Assembly: GCA_964036155.1 (NCBI GenBank)
Contig: OZ038422.1
Coordinates: 1,736,001 to 1,800,000, forward strand
DNA: 64,000 nucleotides
Reading direction: 5' to 3'
Origin: Diploscapter coronatus
Lineage: Eukaryota; Nematoda; Chromadorea; Rhabditida; Rhabditidae
The notes under the pieces were generated by a model. It ran no database searches, was not told the DNA's origin, and was given only the letters and a program-made list of their open reading frames with translations. The position numbers and the translations under genes were made by a program. Positions 47,301 through 59,000 of the stretch are shown here, piece after piece. Every line of letters starts with the position of its first letter. Positions within the stretch are counted from its first letter, which is position 1.

Positions 47301-50300
47301 TGTTACCAAATTTTTGATTAAAGTTTAAAATTTAGAAAAAAAAATTGAAAATAGAAGTAAAGGTGAAGACCAACTTTTGGGAAGTACAGAAAGCCCAATT
47401 TCTGTCACAACTATAGCATGTTTTGTGCAGAAATGGAACGTGGGTGTGGAGTACAGAAATACAGGGCACAAATTGTCTGGAGAGGAACTAAGACTGAAAT
47501 GGGCATTTGGGTGAAGCTGGGAGAGAGGGGAGGGAAAGTCCCTTCAGTATTCATGAATTGTCTGTCATTCTATCATTCTATTCCAAGCTGTTGTCTCTGT
47601 CTCACTTATTCATTCCCGCACTCGATCATTTCTCTACAAATCCAATGCCATTTCCAATTCACCCTCTCTGCCCTGTTCTGCTTGCTATTTCTCATTCACA
47701 TTTCGCATTCTGCATTCAGCTGCAATATGCTACAGTTCGCCATTTTTTCTATCCAAACAGCGCGAAGAAACAGAGACAAGCAGATTAGAATGGGCTCTGT
47801 CTGTCTACACATTTTGCACTTGCAATTTGAATGTAGGAATTCAACAACCATATTGTCTTTGTCTGGCTTGACTCCTTGCGAAGTTCATCAATTTCAACAT
47901 CAAGGATGTATTTTTAATGAACGTAGCTTTTAGAATTAGGTATAAGGTGGGATAGGAAACGATCAGCAGTCAAGATAGTCTACTTATTCGATGAGCTGAC
48001 TATTTGAAGTAACATAGAGACCTACCAGAACCTATCCCTTCCTTATTCCTCATATCATTATGATGATGGAATATTTGATGAACTTTACAAAAAAAAAGCC
48101 TTGTCTGACGGACCTTAGCCTTGAAAATATCCTGGTCTTCGAAGAGAGGAACAGCGTCCTCGAGAGGCAGCGATCGCTTCAGTTTGTCGAGGTGTAACGG
48201 CCTGAGGCAGGCCGCAAGTCCCACACCGAATCGATTCAAACGGCACTGAAATCCACAAGTCAATAGATGAAATTGACGGCAAGCGGGCAAACGGGCAATG
48301 GAATATGAAAGCTGTATATTGAGTGCTGAATGGGAAAGGAGCATTCTTTGACGGAAACTCAAATAGCTGATTCCATTCGATATCGTGAGAAAAATTGATG
48401 AATGAGTGAAGAAGCCACAGACATAGAGACATAGAAGGCAAAGAATATGTCCATCCGCTTTGTAATACGAAAATTATATGTGAGAGGAATCGAAAATGGA
48501 CGAATGGAATTGTTAACAGTGAAGAGAGGAATAAAGGAATGAAGAAACGCAAAAATGCAGAGATGAAGGAGAAAATGAGCAGAAGAGGATGGAAGCAAAC
48601 CAAGCAAACAGAATGTGCCCCTTTCCCTCCCTTGCATTCCTTACAGAACAGAAGAAAGGGCCGTTAGTTTAGCCCTTTAGGTCTTTATTAGAACAGACAG
48701 AAGGCAAGAAGGCAAGGAGCTAATGGGCTTGTGAAGGTCTGCAAACCCACAAATTCACTCTGATTTGGCAAATCGCTTCGCTCCTTCACTCTCTGCAGAA
48801 TTTACGCATGTTTACTGTAGCTGCCCTGCATTTCTGCAACACTTTAACTTCGCATAAGCGACTTTGACGTAATTGGAAATTTTAATTAAGGAAGGCGAAG
48901 AGTTGTCTCATCTTCGAAAGTTATGACCAAGGAAGAAAGGAAGATGTGTGTGCAAATTTGTTGCCTCTACTGGCCCGAACTGGGCTAGGCTTATAATAAA
49001 TGCTGGCTGAAATAAGGAGAAGAAGCTGAAGAATAAGAATAATACAGCAGAAATGCAAAGGATGGAAGGCAATGGCGCCAGAAGGCAAAAAGCAGAAGAC
49101 GACAAAGAGATAGAGGAAAAGGGGAGAATGGGGGATGGCTGTTTCTGCCTGAAGGAGCACAGGGAAAAGCCAAGACAATGCAAGTCCAAAGGGAGGATTT
49201 TGCTTGCAGTTAAAGGAAATTCAATATATCGAGGAACCTCCTGTATATGTAAAGGGCTGATCTTCATCATGGAATTTAGAGTTAAGATAAAGAAAAAACA
49301 ATTGATGATGACGATCATGATATATACAGGGGATCGCATATGGACATGGACACACTCTGCTCAATCGATAAGGCTATTGCCAATTTCATTACGAATTGGG
49401 AATTTTTTTTCTCTATCGGCTGCAGTAAAATGGTTGAATAGAAGAGGGCAGGGAGGGAAGACGGGCGATGGAGAAAATATTCAACAGTTCTCTCTTTTCT
49501 AACATTCGAACAGAAGGGCTATATTCACAAGCAGCAGCTCTGCTGCTTCGTTTCTCTTCAATTTTGCCCGTTTTGCAATGAATCAGCCCTGACAAATCGT
49601 CTCGCGCACATCGCCTTTTTATACAACAAAAAATGTTTTTTTCTGCGGCGAAACTCGAAATCAAAATGAAAGACGAAAAGAAGGGGAAGTGGTTCAACAT
49701 TTTCTGCGTTCCGATAGAAAGGACCAGTTGAAACAAGAGATAGAGGGGATAAATTGATAAATCGATATGTGATATTTGGAATTGGCTGCATATGTATTAT
49801 GCCATCGCACAGAGAAGAGAATGAGAATGAGCAGAGTCGGTCTTATTTCCCTTTCCTCTTCCTCTGCCAATGGTTTATAAGACAATAAGACAAAATGCAG
49901 AGCAGAGGAATGGAGTGTTCGCATTTCTGATTGAAACAATGCCATTGGCTGCTTATTATAAACACATCTCCACTTAGATCGGCAAGAAGATGAAATTGCT
50001 ATAAAAGGAATGGGGAATATGAAAATAGGGAAGAAGCTGATTTGAAGAGATTGGCGATTCAGGCCTAAGGAAAAAGACTGGACTGTGTAGGCAAGGAGGG
50101 AATGCTGTAGAAGCAGGGTAGGCATTTTCTACAGTCAAATCTGCATGAATAAGGGTAGAAAGAGACAGAGATAGCATCGATTTCCCTTCAATTCCTATTT
50201 CCCATTCCAACCATCTCCAATCTCAGCTTTCTCAGTTTCACTGTGTCCTCCCCTTTCTTCGCTTCCCTCCCTTTCAGCCTTCAGCTTGTGAAGCAGCTTT

Positions 50301-51183
50301 GCCTCATCACCCAACCTTCATATTCATTGCAACTCCCTCTTCTCCTTCACAACCCATTCCCTTCCCTTCACCCACCTTCCAGCTACAGAAAACAGAACGA
50401 ACGGGTTTGTCGCTTTTTCTAACCTCTACTACAGCTAGGCAGTCGACGAAGTCAAGGTGGTGTCGTATCTCCCATTTTCATAGTTCGAATAGGGGGAACC
50501 CCTTTTTATCACCTCGCTCTCATCCAAATATACCTGGTCTGTGTCATTCATTCATTCATTCATTCATTCATTCATAACCACATGACGATAACCTGATATA
50601 GAGGGAATTCGATTAGATTAGATTCAGGCTGAATTGGCCACTTCCCACTTGGTCTGCGCCACTCACTTCCTCACTTCAATTGATGAATGCATAAAGCCAA
50701 GCGTCAATAAGTCACAAAGTCAGATTGCAGATTGGAAAAAACGAAGCAGAAAAAGAAGAAAATGAATAATAAAAACCATGGCGGGGAGGGTAGAAAAGAA
50801 AGGAAAAAGGCAATAGAAACAGACACAGAAAGGGTGAAGCCGCCACAGGCCGGCAGTGGGAGAGAGAGAGAGATAAAGAGAGAGACGAAGAGAGGGTGAA
50901 ACTAAAGAGACTATTCAGAATTAACGAAATCACAAAAAGGGAAGCCTTTGATAAATCAAGTGGTGAAGAATGAAAATGCCGTTTCGAATGACTTTTTCCA
51001 TTCAAATTCAAAGCAGAAGATATTAGATATTGTGATTTGATCGAGACAGAAAAATGAACGAATTGTAGAGAATTTAGTCCAGAAGCCTTGTTGTCTCCCT
51101 TCTTTGCTTCTAATTCGCTCACCTTCACTTTGTACCTCTGCCTTCTGCATTCTGCCCTTGTGATGCAGCAGCGCTACGTTCAT
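44390..51183 (-). CDS. TIA-1/TIAR-like RNA-binding protein with two RRMs
   Basis: Confident exons: 46899-47117, 45356-45539, 45214-45301, 44969-45164, 44855-44921, 44615-44802, 44390-44578 (stop 44390-44392), all in phase. Tentative upstream exons 48114-48245 and 51136-51183 (ATG at 51183, acceptor TTGTCCCAG 6 bases before it) would give about 436 residues. The first domain has VFVGDL (RNP2) and KGYGFVSF (RNP1); the second has VYVGNI and QGYGFVRF. The linker KIDT before the first RRM and KLTFEQ after it match TIAR proteins, which bind U-rich RNA and act in splicing and stress granules. These correspond to RRM2 and RRM3; the usual RRM1 position is instead a Gln/Leu/Ala-rich region ([24 protein letters not shown]). 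The C-terminus is Leu/Pro/Gln-rich. The last junction needs a 36-base intron (44579-44614); otherwise translation stops at 44606-44608. Introns are pyrimidine-rich on the sense strand. Confidence 0.88.
45540..46898. other. TIAR-like intron, purine-rich on the plus strand
   Basis: AG-rich sequence with GAA/GGA runs and no supported exon. Open frames (for example 46409-46711 minus) are compositional. An RRM1 exon was looked for here and not found. Confidence 0.5.
48246..51135. other. Long 5' intron of the TIAR-like gene (tentative)
   Basis: Plus strand is strongly purine-rich with (GA)n at about 50860-50890; an (ATTC)n tetranucleotide tract of about 7 units is at 50547-50574. The many long open frames on the minus strand translate CT-rich DNA into Leu/Phe/Ser runs and are not genes. 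Confidence 0.5.
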
Positions 51184-54100
51184 TTCTCCTGGGACAAGGA
51201 CAGCCAAGGACTAGGAGCACGCAGTAAGAGAAAAGAAGAATGAACCACACGACCAAGGCAAGGAGATAATTAAAGTTGAGGCTAAACAATTAGGACTACA
51301 AAACTGGAGAATAAGGGGGGGGAAGGATTATGCAAACTGTCAAATGCATAGAAGGGTTGAGAATGGAAAGGGAATGATTAGAAGTCTGACACAAGGGCAC
51401 AAAGGGCAAAAACAGAAACAGGTGAAGAATGGAGAGGGGATTGAAAGGGGGTTTGTAATGATCAGCCCAATCACTGCAATCCGTGTTATTATCTCGATTG
51501 CCCGATTGCGCCGCCGAGTAGTTGATCAATGAGTGAATGAGTGATTCTCTGCGAGATGTGATTGATTTTTGTGTGCGGAAAGATTGGACGAGATAAAGTG
51601 GAGTCCAGGAGAAGTGGATTATGGACTTGGAAATAGGGGAGGGGGGAAGGAAAGGCAGCAGAAAGCAGGCAACACACAGGAAATGCGAATATCACTAGCT
51701 GGAAGCAGGGGGAGGTGAAAGGGGAATATGGAATGGGAAGGGAGGGCGAGAAGCTGGAAGCCAGAAAGCCATTTGTATGGTAATTGTGCAAAGTGCAAGG
51801 CGGAATATCGAGAATATTGTTTAGATGAAAATAACCTAGAGAATTGCTGTTGAAGATAGACTAAGGTATAGAGAAGTAGAGAAGGAGGGAGAGGACATAC
51901 CTAAGCAGGCAGCAGACAGCAATCTGTCACAATTGGTGATGCCTGATGAAGTAAGGCTTTTCCTTCCATTCTTCTAGAAGATAGAAAGCAGAGAGGCAAA
52001 TAAAATAGGAATAAAGTTAGCCGATTGAGCGTCGTCCACCAAATTTTCATTCATTTTATATGAAGTAGAAGAAGGCGCATAACGAGCGACGCACAACATG
52101 GCTATAAAACGAGGGAAGCAGGGAGGGGATATTAGATATTTCATGTAGAAAATGGAGAATAAAGAATGAAGAGTTGTACACTATGATATATGGAAATGGA
52201 CAAATAGACTCTGGAGTCGAATCATTTTTGTCAAGAGAAGTGGAGAGGAGAGAAGAGAAGAGGAGAGAAAAGACCTGTAATCGGATAGTGTCCAGCGCAG
52301 AATGACAATGCTGCAGGCCTGCAGATAGAACTCCAGAACTGCTTGTGAGGATGCAGCATCTTTCCCTTCCCCCTTCTATGCTCCATTCACAATTCACACA
52401 GACAAGAACTCAAAAACAAACATCTTCAATGAACTGTGCGCGCTTTTGATTTTCGAATTCTAAAATTAAATCTCCAACCTGATGACGAAAATCTAACTGC
52501 TGCTGTAGTATAAACGCGAGTATTTTGAGACGAAGAATGAATTATTGCAATTCGAGGCAAATGAAGTTATGCACTTATCTCGAAGGATAAAGGAAGTTGG
52601 CAGAATGAGTGAGAGAATTGGGGAGAGGGCAGAGAAGCAGAGAAGCAGAGCAAGCTAGACGAGACTGTCTCTACATGTCTTTGTGCTTGAAGGTTTGAGT
52701 CTGAAAATGACAGGTTGGTTGCCAATTTGCATTGCGCGGGAAGAGGGGAATTCCTCGAATTGGAGGTGATAGGAATGAACAGAAGCAAGAGAAGAAAAAG
52801 AAACCTGGTAACGAGTCAGTCAGCAGACAATGGGGGAGTGAAAAATTGAGCAGGAATGGGGAATCGAGAAGCGGAAACAGGCAACAGGAAAACAGCACCG
52901 AGCAGAACATTTTTCCAAGGGAAGATTTATGTGCTGCTTGTAGGATTTCCTCTGCATCTTAATAGTGCGGAGATTTATCATCGAACAGAGAGAAGACAAA
53001 CGCTACAAATTGTTGTTGGAAAGGTAATTAGGCAATGTGAGTTGGAAATGAAAAACATGAAAAATGAGATGAGGGACACGTAATGAGGATAATAAGGCTT
53101 CATGGGTATTTATCACTAGCTGATCTTCATTACTATTACTACTATTTGCATTTATCAGCTAACTTTAGGTTAGAGCGGGTTTGTCGAAATGAAACAAAAA
53201 ACTGGCAGACTCAAGAATATACGAGGAGTAGGTCGCACGAGAATTCTGGTTTAAGTTTTCCCTAGGTCTGAAAACTGGTAAAGAATACAAATGTTGATGG
53301 TGAAGAATACAAGCGGGGACACACAGAGTGGTTGTTGGTTGATATGTGATATTGTGATAGGGACAAATTGAGGGAGGAAAATAGGAGAGGAGTGGTGGAT
53401 GCAGAATGCACGTGTGTGTATGTGTGTGGCAGAGCAGAGCTTCTGCAGCTCTCTTCCCCTCTCTTTGTCCCCTCATTTCCTCACTTGATTGGCTAATATC
53501 CACAATCCCAATGAACACATGTCCAAATGCCTCGAGAGCTGTTAACCGACACTCGAATTGCCGCTGGAAACTGAGCCAATCTGACTGGCAACATTCTCCC
53601 ACGTTGCACACGGCATACAGTTGCGATGCAATCGCTCAGTCTCGATTCAAATGCACTGATCAGATTCTGGACAGATACAAATGACTGCCTTCTTCCCTAT
53701 CAATTCTACCAGCCGCTCTCATTTTTCTTCGTTCGATTCCTCTGAATTCCCTCTCTCTGATCTGGCAGTTTTTTCATCCACCACTTTTCAGCCTCTCCCC
53801 CAATCCACCACCAATCCTCCCTTCCAATCCTTCCAATCCGTCCCCTTTCACACTCGAATCACTCAATCAAATCGATTCGAAGAAGCAGCAAAAAGAGGAG
53901 AAACAAACGCAACTCGGATTGTCAAATTGTTTTGTTGAAGACAACATTCAACTAAAGCAGAGTTGATTTGATTGGAGTGCGATGACATACACTAACAAAA
54001 ATACACAGTACAGATGAATGCAATGGATGTCGCGCAATCCCTTAGCTAGCTTTTCAGGTTATTGTGCAAAATAGCTTTGATTAAGGAGACAAAGGGACGC

Positions 54101-56023
54101 AAGTTGAATATTAAATTGGATGATGGAAAGAATGGAGAATGAAGGACTGAACGCGAATATAAGCGGTGTTATTATTGAAGGAGAGACGAGTCACAAGCAC
54201 ATCAGCAACCACAACACAATTTCACTCTTTATTCCCCATTCCCGGAACATGCATTTGTATTTCATTCCAGTTCATCCATTTCCAGCTATACTATTTCTGA
54301 TCCAAGTGGCTCGATCTATTTTCTGCTTTTCCGCTTAATTTTCCTGAATTCTCTCTCTCTCTCCATTCACTTTTCTGCCGTTCAACCTCTGTGATTCATG
54401 AATATTCATGTTGTTCTGATTGCTTCGAAGTTCAAATGACGAAAATATCCATTCGCCGTTCTATTCCCATTCAGTCTTATCCTTCCCCTTCTCCTTCTCC
54501 TTTCTACATCCCTATTCCGAGTTCCTCATTGCTTATTTAGAATCTTCATTCCAGCAGCACATCAGCACAGCAGCCACGACTCATTGCTCGCTCTCTGATT
54601 TGTCTGTCTCTTCTTCGGTCGCTTCAATAACTGCTAAATTCTGCTTTATTTGGTGATTGCAGCAGCTCATTTCGTGCCCGAGGGCAAAATTCCGTTCTCT
54701 CTTGTTTCTAGTCGATTTTTCAAGTGCAGACATTTTGCATGTAAGCAAAGAGGGGATTTTTATTGCTCATTTCTGCGTTTCTGCATTCTCATTGCAATTT
54801 GGGCCGTGCCTCTTTGCCCTCCTTCTTCCGTTTATTAGTTCGTCGTCTACATTCCATCATTCAGTTCATAATTCGATCTATTCAAAATCCACAAATAAGC
54901 CAGCACTTCGTTCTGCACTGTATGTGAATGTGGATGTTCCGCATGAGAAATGTGCTCAAGGTAAACTTCCTGTGAAAACTAAATTACTGCATACTAGAGA
55001 TAGAGGTATGATGATTTTGGCCTCAGAATGCCGAATAATATGAAAGTATGAATCTAGCATTTCCAGCTGAAGATCAGTCTGCCATATCTTATTTATCTTC
55101 AGCGCGGCGCCTAGAAGAAGCTATCTGTTTCATAGATTCTGTCTGATATCATGTGTTGTTGCCTTCTTCTTCAAGTCTATTCTGTAATTAGAGGAGGAGC
55201 TTAAGGTTAAAGTTTTTCGCGTTTCCTCTTTGGTTTTGTGCGAATTACTGATGCACTTCGTGAGGGCATCAGAATAGTCGACGAGGAGGATTCTATGCAG
55301 AGAAATGGAGAAGGGAAGGCCTTTCTACTCTCGTCCGAGAAAAATGCTAGAATGCCAGAGTGTCTCTGCTGTAAACGTTGCCACCAGCTGGCAATTAGAC
55401 TGATTCTTCTGTCTTCTGATCGAACTTCTCGGCTGCGAGTACACCACTATCACCAAAGTATTGAAACGAGTACTTTTCACCAAAAATGTGTACTGTTACC
55501 AATGAAGAGGTACTATGGATAAAAGACAAGAAATATCTTTTGGTAGCAGTGTATTCGCAGCAGAGTTTTTCCCTTCTGTCATCTCTCAATTCATGTTTGT
55601 CAATCATAGTTCTGCAAAGAAATGCAATAACTTTCGAACATACAATCATAGGCCATCACTCCTTCCATTAGAATTCGAATTCCTGCCCCACAAATTTCTA
55701 TGGTTCATGTTACCCCTATGAAAATCTACACCAATAAATTTGCCCCCGTTCGCTATTCTCCAATTCGTTTTTAAAGATACTTTTTGAAGTTATGCAGAGC
55801 AGTTGAAATTGTCGAAGATGTAGAGATGAAATGGTTGTTTTAGAGGTGATTAGAGGCTTCGAATTGCCCTATAGTTATTAGTGGAAAGAGAAGAAGAAGA
55901 AGGGGGAATTTTAACTCTGCCTTTCTGCACTTCCCTTTCACATTTCTGCCTTCAACCGTATGAAGAAGAGCCCATTTCGAATATGCAGCTGCCCCCGCAT
56001 TAACTCTCCATTCCGACAGAAAA
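51184..56023. other. Divergent intergenic region between TIAR-like and receptor genes
   Basis: Purine-rich on the plus strand up to about 53.4 kb and pyrimidine-rich after about 53.7 kb. A partly coding-like island at 53480-53680 is open in several frames of both strands and could not be resolved. A right-end fragment of a CCTAGGTCTG repeat is at about 53222-53270. No gene supported; promoters of both genes should lie here. Confidence 0.4.
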
Positions 56024-59000
56024 ATGACTGAATCTGACTATTTCTATGACGATTTCGATTCGACTCAGGTAAGCCCCAAACTAAACGAAGGCTGTAATTT
56101 TCACCTCCCCTTTAGAATTCTCGCATTTTCATTACACTTAGGGACATTCTTCTCGCGAATTTAGTCTCCATTGATAGGCCTGATTTAATCAGAAGCTCGC
56201 TTGCTTCGCTTTGTACGTGAAGAATGGGAACCAACAGATTCATTGCCCTCATCCCCGCATTCTTTCATTTCTGCTTTAGGTTCTCATTTCAAAGCTGGTT
56301 AATTTAAGCTGAGATTTGCTTGCTTTCCATTGGAAGGGGGCTTCAGTCTAATGACGTGGATTAGAGAAAGTGGCAAAATGAAGATTCCGATTCGGATTCA
56401 GGCTTAATCTGTTGCTCCTCACAGATTCTATCAGTAATGAACGTGAGGGTGTCTTTCTGTCTATTTGCTTTTGCCTGCTTCCCATAATAGGGGAGCCAAA
56501 TGAAATTGGCTTTGTAATCTCGAAAACAGGGCGAGCTACAGACAATTCTCCTCTTTTCGACCAATCTTTCGAACTTTCTTGTATATTTCATTCCGTTCGA
56601 CTTTTTTGCGTGTGTTCTTTCCCAACTCGTTCATTTGCACAATTGACTAATTACTTCTGCACTCTCGGCCCATTCTATTCCATTTCATTTCATTTCATTG
56701 CATTTCAATCAGTCAGTCATATTTCATATCTCCATCTCCTTCCTCGTCCTTGTTTTTTCATTCGCTTTCATTCAGCACTTCTCAAGAAATTACGCGTCTG
56801 TGCCTCTGCAAAATATTCTCTTCTGAAATATTCAAAGGGGGAAAATATTTGCGATTCTCGTATTCGATCGAGTGACTCTCACGTTATCTCAGATGGCGTT
56901 CCATCTTTCTGTTTTGTCTTTTCACTTTGTGCCAGTTAGTCGTTTAGTCTCCTGAGAGAATGAGAGGCCGTAGCTAAGAGAATAGATTCCCTCAACTAGG
57001 TTCTCAAGCAGAACAGACAAAGGCAAAGACACAGCTACTGCAACTCATCAGTTAGCTGTTAGAGAGAAGTCGAAATTCTCAGAAGAATCCCCTTTGCTTA
57101 AGGACCCAGTCTTCCTTTATCTCTCCATTTTCAAAGCAACCGGAAAATGCTCCTTCTTTCTTCTCTCATTTTGTCGTTTTCCACACGTGCCTTCATCCCT
57201 CAGCCTCGCAAACTCAATCGAAGAACGTCGTCATAAAAAAAACACGTCGAGCTCTTAGAAGAACTCCCCTATTATCCATCATTACATATTGCATACATAG
57301 CATCGCTCGTTCGTTTGGGGGATTAATTTTATCCCCTCTGCTACTATTTATAATTCCATCTCTTGTCTGATAAATGTACCTTTATTTGACCTAGGAGTGG
57401 AAAAACGATGAGCATGAGATGAGCGATTTCCTTTATGGCTAAGCTCTTCATCAGAAAGGTTTCTGCTAATCTGTTGAAGTGCGTAAGCCTGTGCATCTCA
57501 GTGTAGAGCAATAAGAGAATAATGTCTAAATCGACCATGGCTGCCTTCTTTAAGACATTCCATTTTTGTTGCAAGTCTATTTCTATTTTCATCCATCTTA
57601 TCACAGCAGAGAGCTACTGTTCCAGTTTATTTTGAGCCTTCCTTTTTAATATTTCCATTTCTCCTTTGTTCGCCTACATTTGTGAATGCCATTTTCCCGC
57701 GCTTTTCTCCACTACAAAATTCAGTTCCTCGGGTTTGTATCTTCAACCGAACTTTCTGCTTTTCTGCACGGACTTGTTGTTGAAATATCAAAATTCAAAA
57801 GTCTATAATGTCTATATTCTTGGTGATAGGCAGGTGGTCCTCCAGAAGCCATTGTGAAGTGAATGATCCGTGTGGGAAAATGGGAGAAGCCTATGGAGGT
57901 TAAAAAGTGAGGGACAGAGACAAAAACACAGACGATATGCTGGTGTTGGTCGGCAGAAGTGATGAGGGGAGGAGGCGTGGCCTGCCCTCCTGTCCCTTCC
58001 AAGTCTGAAGGGAAGCGGCTCATTTATTTATGTTATTTGCATATCTCATTATTTCATTCTCTCATTCTGCCGTGAATTCGTGCGTGAGCCTTCCTTCCTT
58101 TCTTCAATTCCTCCACTTTTGCAGCCAATCTACCATCCACCCAGCATCTTCATTTCTCTTCTCCTTTCCTTCTTCAGGAATTCGTCTCATTTTACTGCTC
58201 TCTTCTGATTTCCCCTATTTGACACTCTATTTTGCAGCTTTGTGTTACAATTAGCCCCGGGCTTCTCATCCACTTGAGAAGTGTCCTACCCTTGCCTTTG
58301 TCGAGGTCGCTACCCTGTCAATTTACCCCTCTTTTATTTCCAAATTTTCTATTCTCATTCTAAACGATATTACGTTTGTCTAACTACTCTCTCGAAGACA
58401 CTCAACACTGCAATCATCTAAGCCACACTGCTCTATTATCAAGTAGCCTTTCCAAATGTGAACCTGCAGAAAGCATAGGAAAAATGAAATGTTGAAATGC
58501 AGAAATGTCTAGGCACTTAGCGGTAATTTTTCATATCTCCAGCTGCCTCTCTTCTCGAAACGAATTTTTATGGCAAATGCAAAATGAGTGACTTGCAGAA
58601 TTCGACGGAATACCTCAAAATGACGTCCGAAATCTATCGGGAATCGATGGATTTCTGCAATCAGACATTGCGGTATAATCTGAGCGACAAGGCCTGCATC
58701 ATCTGGCACTACTTCGTGCAGCAAAAAACTAGTAACAAATGTGCTGAGGACATTCAAGGTAAGTTAACAGATCTGGGGGTATTCAAACTAAAGATTTAGA
58801 AATTTTACTGGGGCTAGGTCGCACCTATGAAATCTTAGCATGACGACATCATATAATGCGATTTTTTTTATCATTTCAGATTAGAGATAAAAACTGTAAG
58901 GGAAATATGATGGGTAACAAAATAGTTTTAACTCGACTCCCATGTTGACCGTTCTTTGCATTAGAAGGGGTTAAAAGTCGTCACTGCGTGAAGATCATGT

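Noticed and set aside
48115..49339. Long minus-strand frames of 143-162 codons
   Set aside because: They arise from CT-rich intron sequence in several overlapping frames. Only 48114-48245 is kept as a tentative exon because its phase fits.
53165..53684. 148-codon minus and 92-codon plus frames
   Set aside because: Both strands are open at 53480-53680 with similar codon bias and no splice site decides; no RRM or other motif present.
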